Shown here: one piece after another, positions 1 through 5,728 of the stretch | Layout: every line of letters begins with the position of its first letter | Position numbering within the stretch: position 1 is the first letter of the stretch | Origin: Syntrophaceae bacterium UBA5619 | GTDB taxonomy: Bacteria > Desulfobacterota > Syntrophia > Syntrophales > UBA5619 | Length of the DNA stretch: 5,728 nucleotides | Direction: 5' to 3' | Assembly: GCA_002424545.1 (NCBI GenBank) | Contig: DIKL01000045.1 | Span: forward strand, 1-5,728 | Notes under the pieces: generated by a model | What the model saw: only the letters and a program-made list of their open reading frames with translations | Databases searched by the model: none | Told to the model about the DNA's origin: nothing | Position numbers and translations under genes: made by a program

Positions 1-1
1 C

Positions 2-187
2 ATCCTCTTCAATGCGGAGACAGCGACCCGTATTGCCGACCAGGCCGTCCAGATTCACGGGGGGTACGGCTACATGCTGGAATACGCGGTTCAAAGATTT
101 CTGCGGGATGCCAAACTGATTGAGATCGGCGCCGGCACCTCGGAAGTCCGGCGGCTGATCATTGGCCGGGAACTGATAGGACCGTAG
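2..187 (+). CDS. Acyl-CoA dehydrogenase, C-terminal end (partial; isovaleryl-CoA dehydrogenase-like)
   Basis: The 5' end lies outside the window; the last 61 codons are visible and end in TAG at 185-187. The translation carries the hallmark C-terminal helices of FAD-dependent acyl-CoA dehydrogenases: [12 protein letters not shown] (fragment residues 17-28) followed by [18 protein letters not shown] and LIIGREL. These enzymes make the alpha,beta-double bond of acyl-CoA and pass electrons to electron-transfer flavoprotein. At the position where medium- and short-chain enzymes have the catalytic Glu (the YEGT motif), this protein has Ala (IGAGT, codon 131-133). Human isovaleryl-CoA dehydrogenase has the same [11 protein letters not shown] motif and keeps its catalytic Glu in an earlier helix, so an isovaleryl-CoA type is likely. 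That earlier helix is not in the window. Downstream methylcrotonyl-CoA carboxylase-like and AUH-like genes support this. Family certain; substrate inferred. Confidence 0.93.
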   Translation: MLFNAETATRIADQAVQIHGGYGYMLEYAVQRFLRDAKLIEIGAGTSEVRRLIIGRELIGP

Positions 188-249
188 TCCGGCGAGGGGG
201 ACATCACGATCAGGATGCTGGTCGATACCAGGAAAGGGAGGGAGAAATC

Positions 250-1551
250 ATGAAGTCACGACATGCGGATGAGTATCAGAGGAAATTGACCACGGCGGAA
301 GAGGCGGTCAAGGTCGTAAAATCGGGAGATTGGGTGGAACTGGGCTTCGGCGCAGGCATGGCGCCGAAGCTGATGAGCGCCCTTGCCAATCGCAAAGACG
401 AACTCAAAGATGTGAATCTCCGGGACACCCTCTGGCTTTGTCCCGCCGACGGGTACGTCTCGCCGGAAGGGCAAAAGGCATTCACCATCAACAGCTGGTT
501 CATGACCGCCCGGATACGGGAGGTGGTCAACAAGGGAATCGCCACCACCTACCCGGAATATTTTCACGAGATTCCCGGATACTATACAAAATATCTTGAA
601 AACGACGTCATGATGGTCTCCGTGTCGCCGATGGACGAGCACGGGTATTTCAGTTTCGGAACAGGCGTCACCTATCACCGGGCCGCGGCCGATAAGTCCA
701 AAAAAGTCATCGTCGAGGTCAATGAACATCAGCCTTACATCAACGGGGACACCTTCATTCATATCTCCCAGGTCGATCTCATTGTGGAGAACCACAACCC
801 GCTTCCGGCCATTCCGGTTCCCACGCTGACCCCGGAGGATAAGATCATCGGTCAGACCGTCTCCGACCTCATCGAGGACGGTTCGACGATCCAGTTGGGG
901 ATCGGCGCCATGCCCAATGCCGTCGGCTATGCCCTGGCGAACAAGAAGGACCTGGGGATCCATACGGAGATGTTCGTCGATTCCATGATCGACCTTATGG
1001 AAGCCGGCGTGATTAACGGAAGGAAAAAATCCATTCACCGGGAACGGGTGATCGGAACCTTTGCCGGCGGAAGCCACAAACTCTACCAATATCTCGACCG
1101 GAATCCCATGTTCGAGAGCTATCCCGTTTCCTATACCAATGATCCCACCGTGATTGCCAAGAACAGCAAGATGGTCGCGATCAACGCCACCGCCGAGGTG
1201 GACCTGGGCGGGCAGTGCGCCTCCGAGTCGGTCGGAGTGAGAATGCTGAGCGGAACGGGCGGACAGATGGATTTCTGTCGAGGCGCTTATAAATCAGAAG
1301 GAGGGAAATCGTTTATATGCCTCCATTCGACGGCCAAAAAGGGAACCATCAGCAAGATCGTTCCCACCCTGACCCCGGGCGCCGTCGTGACGACCCCCCG
1401 GACCGAGGTCCAGTACATTGTTACGGAATACGGCGTGGCCATGCTGAAAGGGAAAAGTCTCAGGGAACGCGCCAACGCACTGATTAACATCGCTCATCCG
1501 GACTTTCGCGGGGAGCTTCGCGAACAGGCCCGAACATTGAAAATCGTATAG
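250..1551 (+). CDS. CoA-transferase of the 4-hydroxybutyrate / acetyl-CoA hydrolase-transferase family
   Basis: The 433-residue protein has the usual length of 4-hydroxybutyrate, butyrate and acetate CoA-transferases. It would swap CoA between an acyl-CoA and a free carboxylate in the cytoplasm through a glutamyl-CoA thioester. Visible signatures are GIGAMPNAV (residues 217-225), LGIHTEM with the probable catalytic Glu240, the CoA-binding stretch SGTGGQMDFCRGA (334-346), and VTEYGVA (391-397). The first half is the N-terminal transferase domain and the second half the catalytic domain. ATG 250 is preceded by GGAGG at 237-241, eight bases away, and starts 62 bases after the dehydrogenase stop. 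Substrate cannot be read from sequence. In this setting it could activate isovalerate using acetyl-CoA, or handle acetoacetate released by the lyase step; an acyl-CoA hydrolase role is a less likely alternative. No frameshift or missing motif is seen. Confidence 0.92.
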   Translation: MKSRHADEYQRKLTTAEEAVKVVKSGDWVELGFGAGMAPKLMSALANRKDELKDVNLRDTLWLCPADGYVSPEGQKAFTINSWFMTARIREVVNKGIATTYPEYFHEIPGYYTKYLENDVMMVSVSPMDEHGYFSFGTGVTYHRAAADKSKKVIVEVNEHQPYINGDTFIHISQVDLIVENHNPLPAIPVPTLTPEDKIIGQTVSDLIEDGSTIQLGIGAMPNAVGYALANKKDLGIHTEMFVDSMIDLMEAGVINGRKKSIHRERVIGTFAGGSHKLYQYLDRNPMFESYPVSYTNDPTVIAKNSKMVAINATAEVDLGGQCASESVGVRMLSGTGGQMDFCRGAYKSEGGKSFICLHSTAKKGTISKIVPTLTPGAVVTTPRTEVQYIVTEYGVAMLKGKSLRERANALINIAHPDFRGELREQARTLKIV

Positions 1552-1612
1552 GGAAGACCGTCGGGCGGGCCGGAGCGGGAGCTTCAATCATATTTGAAAG
1601 GAGAAAAATCAG

Positions 1613-3256
1613 ATGGCAGAGAAATCTGACAAGAAGGAATCGCGTCAGAAGAGAAGGGAAATGGAGCAGGCGGAAAACCGGAAGCACTGGCTGGAGGAGG
1701 AGAAAAAGATCTACGAACTCTGGGAAAAAGCCGGCAACCCCGGCGGGCAGGATCAGATCGACCGCCTGGCCAAGCAGGAGAAAAAGCCGGTGCGTCAGCT
1801 CATCCGCCAGCTCATCGATCCGGGCACGGAATTTTTCGAGCTGAGCCGCGGCGCCGGTTTCGGCATCCATTACGAGTCCACCCGGGATGTTCTTTCCGCC
1901 GGATTGGCGACGGGCATCGGCAAGGTCCACGGCAACTGGGTGATGGTGATCGCCAACGACAGCCGGGTGAAGGCCGGGGCCTATTATCCCATCAACACCA
2001 AGAAGCATCTCCGCGCCCAGGATATCGCCGACGAGGCGGGGATCCCCTGCGTCTATATCGCCGATTCAGCGGGCGGTTTCCTCCCGATGCAGGCCGGCGT
2101 CTTTCCCGGGAAAGGCCAGTTCGGCCGCTTCTTCTTCAATATGTGCCGCATGTCGGCCAAGGGACTGAAGCAATACACGCTGAGCACGGGGGGAAACACG
2201 GCGGGCGGCGCGTACATCGTCTACCTCGCCTGCGAATCGATCATGATCGACAAGATGTCCTATTCCTTCCTGGGCGGGCCGCCCATGGTCAAGTCGGCCA
2301 TCGGGGAAGTCGTGACCATGGAAGACCTCGGCGGGGCCAGGGTGCATACGGGCATCTCCGGCGGGGCGGACCATTTCGTGCAGACCCAGGATGAGGGCAT
2401 CGAGAAGCTGCGGGAACTGCTGTCCCACGATCCCCTGCAGAAGCTGTGCATCGAGCGGCGGGAGACCCGCGAGCCGAAGGTCCCCATCGATCGTCTCTAC
2501 GAGATCCTTCCCAAAGACACGTACCATGGGATCAATGTCCGGGAGGTGATCGCCTGCGTCGCCGACGGGAGCGAATTCAGCGAGTACAAGCGAAACTACA
2601 ATCCCGGCCGGGCCGACAACATCGTTTGCGGAAAGATGCATCTCAAGGGGATCCCCGTCGGGATCATCGCGAGCAACAGCAACGGCATCATTTACGTGGA
2701 TGCGGCGCGCAAGGCCACGGAGTTCGTGGTCCGCTGCTGCACCCAGAAGATCCCGATTCTGTATATCCAGGCCTCGCCGGGCTACATGGTGGGCACGGCC
2801 GAAGAGTACGCCGGGATCGGGAAGTACGGGTCCGACATGGTGCGGGCCTGCGCCTGCGCCGAGGTCCCGAAGGTCCAGTGGGTCATCGGTCCCGATCACG
2901 GGGCCGCCAATTACGGGATGTGCGGGCGGGCCTACGATCCCCGGTTCATCTTCCACACCATGCGGGCGCGGACGTCGGTGATGTCCGGGCAGACCGCCGG
3001 GTTTATCCTCACCAGCCTCGAGCGGGCCAACGCCAAGAAGGCCGGCAAGGAGATGGACGAGGATGCGGCGCAGAAGTTCCAGCAGATGATGGTGGACAAA
3101 TATTCCAGCGAGGCCCACCCCTTCTTCCTGGAGGCCCGCTTGTTCCAGGACGGGACCCTTCCGTTCAAGGACTGCCGGGATGCCCTGGCCCTGGCCTTCG
3201 AAGTCTCTCTCCTGAAGCCGGTCCGGGAATCGCATTTCGGCAATTTCAAGTTCTGA
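1613..3256 (+). CDS. Acyl-CoA carboxylase, carboxyltransferase (beta) subunit; methylcrotonyl-CoA carboxylase-like
   Basis: The 547-residue protein belongs to the biotin-dependent carboxyltransferase family and matches the size of methylcrotonyl-CoA carboxylase beta (MccB/LiuB). It transfers carboxylate between biotin on a carrier protein and an acyl-CoA. It has both crotonase-like halves. The N half has YYPINTKKHLRAQ (125-136), DSAGGFLP (151-158), the oxyanion-hole loop GGNTAGGAY (193-201) and LGGPPMVKSAIGEVV (220-234). The C half has QASPGYMVG (386-394) and AANYGMCGRAYDPRF (431-445). The GGFLP, GYMVG and NYGMCGRAY motifs point to the methylcrotonyl/geranyl-CoA branch rather than propionyl-CoA. 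The first 40 residues are a charged, probably helical segment, and the usual RGK-type motif after it is degenerate (RLAKQEKKPVRQ, 51-62). AAAGGAG at 1597-1603 precedes ATG 1613. No biotin carboxylase or biotin domain is fused. Glutaconyl-CoA decarboxylase alpha is a relative that cannot be fully excluded. Confidence 0.92.
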   Translation: MAEKSDKKESRQKRREMEQAENRKHWLEEEKKIYELWEKAGNPGGQDQIDRLAKQEKKPVRQLIRQLIDPGTEFFELSRGAGFGIHYESTRDVLSAGLATGIGKVHGNWVMVIANDSRVKAGAYYPINTKKHLRAQDIADEAGIPCVYIADSAGGFLPMQAGVFPGKGQFGRFFFNMCRMSAKGLKQYTLSTGGNTAGGAYIVYLACESIMIDKMSYSFLGGPPMVKSAIGEVVTMEDLGGARVHTGISGGADHFVQTQDEGIEKLRELLSHDPLQKLCIERRETREPKVPIDRLYEILPKDTYHGINVREVIACVADGSEFSEYKRNYNPGRADNIVCGKMHLKGIPVGIIASNSNGIIYVDAARKATEFVVRCCTQKIPILYIQASPGYMVGTAEEYAGIGKYGSDMVRACACAEVPKVQWVIGPDHGAANYGMCGRAYDPRFIFHTMRARTSVMSGQTAGFILTSLERANAKKAGKEMDEDAAQKFQQMMVDKYSSEAHPFFLEARLFQDGTLPFKDCRDALALAFEVSLLKPVRESHFGNFKF

Positions 3257-3305
3257 TCAGAGACGGGGATAAAGAACAATCAGAAGATGCAAAGGAGGTT
3301 GGATC

Positions 3306-4103
3306 ATGGCGGACGTTATCTTACAGCAAAAAACCGACGACGGGATTCTCATCCTGACGCTGAACCGTCCCAAAGAGATGAACTGCATGAATTTCAACAT
3401 GATCGAGACCCTGGGGAACATCATCAAGGAGTCGAACTTCGATATATCCCTCCGGGTCATTGTGATTACGGGCGCCGATCCGCTCGAGGGGAAAAAGGCA
3501 TCCTTCTCGGCCGGGGCCGATCTGGCCGAACGGCGGACCCTCTCCGACGACCAGGTGCGGCGCTTCATCGCGACGGTCCGCGAGACCATGATCGCCGTAG
3601 AGAACGCACGCGTCCCGGTCATCGCCGCCATCAACGGGTTTGCCTTCGGCGGCGGGTCGGAGCTCGCCCTGGCCTGCGATTTGCGGGTCGCATCGTCCGA
3701 TGTTTTAATGGGCCTGACCGAGACGAGCCTGGCGATCATTCCCGGCGGCGGGGGAACGCAAAGGCTTCCCCGGATCATCGGCGTCGCCAAGGCGAAGGAA
3801 CTGATCTATACGGCGCGGCGGATCAATGCCCAGACCGCCCTCGCAATCGGCCTGGTGAGCCGCGTCGTCGAGCCGAACCAATTGATGGCGGCGGCCATGG
3901 ATCTGGCGCGGGAGATCGCCAAGAACGGGCCCATCGGCGTTGCCCAGGCGAAGTTTGCCATCAACTACGGTTCGGAATGCAGCCTCGGCGTGGCCCTGCC
4001 GCTCGAGTCCAAGGCCTATGAAATTACCATCCCCACGGAAGACCGTCTGGAAGCGCTGGCGGCTTTTGCGGAGAAACGGAAACCCGTCTTCAAGGGGAAA
4101 TAA
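3306..4103 (+). CDS. Enoyl-CoA hydratase, 3-methylglutaconyl-CoA hydratase (AUH/LiuC)-like
   Basis: This is a full-length crotonase-fold protein of 265 residues. It would add water across the double bond of an enoyl-CoA, here probably 3-methylglutaconyl-CoA to HMG-CoA. The oxyanion-hole segments are FSAGADL (67-73) and AFGGGSELALACDLRVA (113-129). The two catalytic acids are visible: Glu119 in GGGSE and Glu139 in GLTETSLAIIPGGGG (136-150). The last motif, followed by TQRLPRIIG, and the C-terminal IPTEDRLEALAAF with EKRKPVFKGK closely follow human AUH, from memory of that sequence. The loop before AGAD is a few residues longer than in common crotonases. AAAGGAGG at 3291-3298 lies seven bases before ATG 3306, and the gene starts 49 bases after the carboxyltransferase stop. 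Crotonase identity is certain; substrate rests on the AUH resemblance plus the neighbours. Confidence 0.92.
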   Translation: MADVILQQKTDDGILILTLNRPKEMNCMNFNMIETLGNIIKESNFDISLRVIVITGADPLEGKKASFSAGADLAERRTLSDDQVRRFIATVRETMIAVENARVPVIAAINGFAFGGGSELALACDLRVASSDVLMGLTETSLAIIPGGGGTQRLPRIIGVAKAKELIYTARRINAQTALAIGLVSRVVEPNQLMAAAMDLAREIAKNGPIGVAQAKFAINYGSECSLGVALPLESKAYEITIPTEDRLEALAAFAEKRKPVFKGK

Positions 4104-4133
4104 CTCAAGGGAAAATATTCCAGGAGGTCATTT

Positions 4134-5285
4134 ATGAGCGCCAAGTATGAACTGAAGTACCCCCAGAAGGTCCGTTTGGCCGACATATCCATCCGCGAGG
4201 GTCTTCAGCACGAGGAACACTTCATTCCCACCGATGCCAAGGTTTACTATGTGGAGGAATCCATCCTGGCCGGTTTCAAGCGGCTGGAGATCACGAATCT
4301 CGGAAATCCTGTTTTCATGCCCCAGTTCCGGGACGCCGAGGAACTGCTCAAGCGTGTCCGGAACAGCAAGCGCCTGTCAAGAGCCGGCGTCAATTTCGAC
4401 GATATCGAGATCACGGCGGTGGCCATCCGGGAAGCGGCCGTGGACCGGGCCGTCGCCGCCCGCAAGGAAGGCTGGGGCCCGGACCGCATCGGGATGATGG
4501 TCTCCACCGATGAGCAGCATCATTGGGCCAACTCGGGAACCACCCTGCCGGAATACTGGGAAGAGGCAAAACGGTGCATCGAGAAGTGCCATGACGTCAA
4601 GGTCAAGGTATTCGGAACGGTGAGCACCATCTGGGGAAGCCCCATCTCAGGTCCGACGCGTTTCGAGGACGCGCTGGAATTCACCCAGCGCTGGCTCAGC
4701 ATCGGCGCCGACGACATCGAGCACGCCGACCACGACGGCTCGGCGCCGCCGAACCAGGTCTATCGCTATTATTCCATGGTTCTCGATGAACTGCCCAACC
4801 CGGACCTCCATGTCGCCCATTTTCACGTGACGCGGGGCTGGGGACCGGCCAATGTCCTTGCGGCCCTGCACGCCGGCGTCGAGATTCATGAAGGCGTCCT
4901 CGGCGGCATCGGCGGCCAGCCGACGAACTTCATCGACCGCGTGCCGGTCAGGGGGACGGGGGAATACTACTATAAAGATCCCAACGTGGTCGGTCTCGGG
5001 AGCCTGGAGGATATGCTGGTCATGATGGACGAGATGGGCATCGAAACGGGGATCGACGTGGACCGTGTCCTTGCGCTGGGAGCCAAATGGGAGAAGACCA
5101 TCGGCCGCCGGCTGCGGTCGGAATCGATCCTCAACGGACGCATTCCCAAGAAGCCGAGGGACGAGTTCAAGCGCAAGGGGCTGGCGGAGCGCAAGGCGAA
5201 GCGCAAGGAGTCTCCCGATCAGCGCTATCCTTCAAGCTGGCCGGAAAAGGTCGAGCTGCCGGCTGACATCACAGGGAAGACGTAA
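4134..5285 (+). CDS. HMG-CoA lyase-like TIM-barrel protein with an altered active site
   Basis: This 383-residue protein is a divergent member of the HMGL-like / pyruvate carboxyltransferase (DRE-TIM) superfamily. Its place after an AUH-like hydratase predicts HMG-CoA cleavage to acetyl-CoA and acetoacetate. Motifs match by position: DISIREGLQHE (17-27) for the RDGLQNE motif, with Arg21 kept but the metal-binding Asp replaced by Glu22; Asp199 in HADHDG for the GDT Asp; HFH (229-231) for the two metal-binding His; and GGIGGQP (257-263) for GLGGCP, so the catalytic Cys is Gln262. The metal-ligand Asn after that loop has no clear counterpart, and extra residues lie there (264-285). The protein is some 60 to 80 residues longer than typical bacterial HMG-CoA lyases, ending in a Lys/Arg-rich tail (about 325-383). 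AGGAGG at 4122-4127 sets ATG 4134. Fold is confident; HMG-CoA lyase activity is doubtful. It may cleave or condense a related acyl-CoA. Confidence 0.85.
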   Translation: MSAKYELKYPQKVRLADISIREGLQHEEHFIPTDAKVYYVEESILAGFKRLEITNLGNPVFMPQFRDAEELLKRVRNSKRLSRAGVNFDDIEITAVAIREAAVDRAVAARKEGWGPDRIGMMVSTDEQHHWANSGTTLPEYWEEAKRCIEKCHDVKVKVFGTVSTIWGSPISGPTRFEDALEFTQRWLSIGADDIEHADHDGSAPPNQVYRYYSMVLDELPNPDLHVAHFHVTRGWGPANVLAALHAGVEIHEGVLGGIGGQPTNFIDRVPVRGTGEYYYKDPNVVGLGSLEDMLVMMDEMGIETGIDVDRVLALGAKWEKTIGRRLRSESILNGRIPKKPRDEFKRKGLAERKAKRKESPDQRYPSSWPEKVELPADITGKT

Positions 5286-5344
5286 AGATTCCAAACCGCT
5301 TTTTGACGACCGTATGCTGGAGCGTCCGTCGAAACTTTCATCTG

Positions 5345-5350
5345 AGGAGG
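5345..5350 (+). promoter_or_regulatory. Ribosome binding site deciding the biotin carrier start
   Basis: A perfect AGGAGG lies eight bases before ATG 5359. The reading frame stays open upstream through the end of the preceding gene, so this site is what fixes the start and limits the protein to a bare biotinyl domain. Confidence 0.8.
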
Positions 5351-5358
5351 TAGGGTCA

Positions 5359-5574
5359 ATGAGTGTCAGCGTAGTGGCGCCGATGCCGGGGATCATATCG
5401 GAGGTCCTGGTATCCGTCGGAGACGTCGTGAAGGCCGATGAAGAAATCATCGTCCTGGAAGCGATGAAGATGGAGAATCCGATCTGTGCACCCGTAGGCG
5501 GCAAGATCATGAAAATTAACGTTGCCGAGGAAGACAAGGTGGATACCGATCAGGTATTGATCGAGATCGAATGA
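5359..5574 (+). CDS. Stand-alone biotinyl carrier protein (biotin/lipoyl attachment domain, 71 aa)
   Basis: The whole protein is one biotinyl domain of 71 residues. It begins SVVAPMPGIISEVLVSVGD and has the biotinylation motif EAMKMEN with the acceptor Lys37 (codon 5467-5469), then CAPVGGKIMKI and a final VLIEIE strand. It would shuttle carboxybiotin between a biotin carboxylase and the carboxyltransferase encoded upstream. Met residues either side of the Lys mark it as biotinyl rather than lipoyl. It lacks the Pro/Ala-rich linker and N-terminal region of AccB and of decarboxylase gamma subunits, so it resembles the very small YngHB carrier of the B. subtilis yng operon. AGGAGG at 5345-5350, eight bases upstream, selects ATG 5359. 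An in-frame ATG at 5314 would add 15 residues but has no Shine-Dalgarno. It starts 73 bases after the lyase-like gene. Partner carboxylase is not visible here. Confidence 0.93.
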   Translation: MSVSVVAPMPGIISEVLVSVGDVVKADEEIIVLEAMKMENPICAPVGGKIMKINVAEEDKVDTDQVLIEIE

Positions 5575-5616
5575 GAAGGACAAATATTTTGCAAAAGAAG
5601 CTGTTCCCGGGCCTGG

Positions 5617-5658
5617 GCTGCACCGGATCATGGGCCTCAAAAGATGATCCGGTGCAGC
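5617..5658. terminator. Perfect 15-bp inverted repeat after the last gene (probable transcript-end hairpin)
   Basis: The arms 5617-5631 (GCTGCACCGGATCAT) and 5644-5658 are exact reverse complements around a 12-base loop. A second pairing, CCCGG at 5606-5610 with CCGGG at 5662-5666, can extend the stem across an internal loop. It begins 42 bases after the biotin carrier stop. There is no T-run directly 3' on the + strand, so it is not a classic intrinsic terminator. On the - strand a T-rich stretch (complement of 5591-5600) lies beyond the extended stem. The inverted repeat is certain; its role as terminator, RNA 3'-end stabiliser or boundary between converging genes is inferred. Confidence 0.55.
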
Positions 5659-5728
5659 AGTCCGGGTTAGCAACAATTCGCGCTCAATCCCAGTCCCTTA
5701 TGATGAATCCGGCGCCGATGCGATTGAT

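Noticed and set aside
256..1089. 277-codon - strand frame opposite the CoA-transferase
   Set aside because: Shadow of the strongly supported CoA-transferase; no family motif.
2066..3235. Long open frame (389 codons) on the - strand opposite the carboxyltransferase gene
   Set aside because: It mirrors the codon pattern of a clearly real gene on the + strand, its translation is low-complexity Gly/Asp/His/Pro/Leu-rich with no recognisable motif, and GC-rich coding DNA commonly yields such antisense frames.
1613..3256. Sodium-pumping glutaconyl-CoA decarboxylase alpha subunit as primary identity
   Set aside because: The motifs and length fit methylcrotonyl-CoA carboxylase beta, the neighbours are hydratase and lyase-like genes, and no membrane beta subunit is encoded in the window; kept only as an alternative.
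2446..3357. 303-codon + strand frame overlapping the carboxyltransferase and hydratase starts
   Set aside because: Its Arg/Gly-rich translation is the out-of-frame reading of the carboxyltransferase; it has no domain and crosses a real gene boundary.
5065..5358. N-terminal extension of the biotin carrier frame back into the lyase-like gene
   Set aside because: The upstream part is an out-of-frame reading of the lyase-like gene with Arg/Ser-rich sequence; the AGGAGG at 5345-5350 and the immediate start of the biotinyl domain favour ATG 5359.
5684..5728. Possible 3' end of a - strand gene (14 codons, ending IIRDWD then TGA)
   Set aside because: Too short to distinguish from chance and not recognisable as any family; noted only in connection with the hairpin.
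5700..5728. Possible + strand start codon at the window edge (ATG ATG)
   Set aside because: No Shine-Dalgarno sequence precedes it and only nine codons are visible.

Overview
The window carries one strand of catabolic genes, all on the + strand, tightly packed and each with a strong Shine-Dalgarno sequence. In order they are: the 3' end of an acyl-CoA dehydrogenase, a family-II type CoA-transferase (4-hydroxybutyrate/acetate CoA-transferase family), a carboxyltransferase (beta) subunit of a biotin-dependent acyl-CoA carboxylase, an AUH-like enoyl-CoA hydratase, an HMG-CoA-lyase-like TIM-barrel protein, and a 71-residue stand-alone biotinyl carrier. A perfect 15-bp inverted repeat follows the last gene. 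The gene set is that of leucine/isovalerate catabolism: isovaleryl-CoA to 3-methylcrotonyl-CoA, 3-methylglutaconyl-CoA, HMG-CoA, then acetyl-CoA plus acetoacetate. It resembles the liu clusters of Proteobacteria and the yng operon of Bacillus subtilis, which also has a tiny separate biotin carrier.

Layout: 1-187 dehydrogenase tail; 250-1551 CoA-transferase; 1613-3256 carboxyltransferase; 3306-4103 hydratase; 4134-5285 lyase-like protein; 5359-5574 biotin carrier; 5575-5728 non-coding as far as can be seen, with the hairpin at 5617-5658. Gaps between genes are about 30 to 75 bases, and no obvious internal terminator was found, so a single transcript is likely. Its promoter lies upstream of the window.

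Inferred joint function: the dehydrogenase oxidises a branched acyl-CoA; the carboxyltransferase, fed by carboxybiotin on the small carrier, adds CO2 to the enoyl-CoA; the hydratase hydrates the glutaconyl-type product; the lyase-like protein would cleave it; and the CoA-transferase would move CoA to or from a free acid (isovalerate, acetate or acetoacetate). Two things do not fit a textbook pathway. No biotin carboxylase is present between the genes or at the visible end, and the lyase-like protein lacks the cysteine and the usual metal-binding aspartate of HMG-CoA lyase.

Organism: a moderately GC-rich bacterium. Use of a CoA-transferase rather than an ATP-dependent ligase and split biotin-enzyme subunits would suit an anaerobic or syntrophic bacterium such as a Desulfobacterota member. 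This is inference from gene style, not a taxonomic proof.
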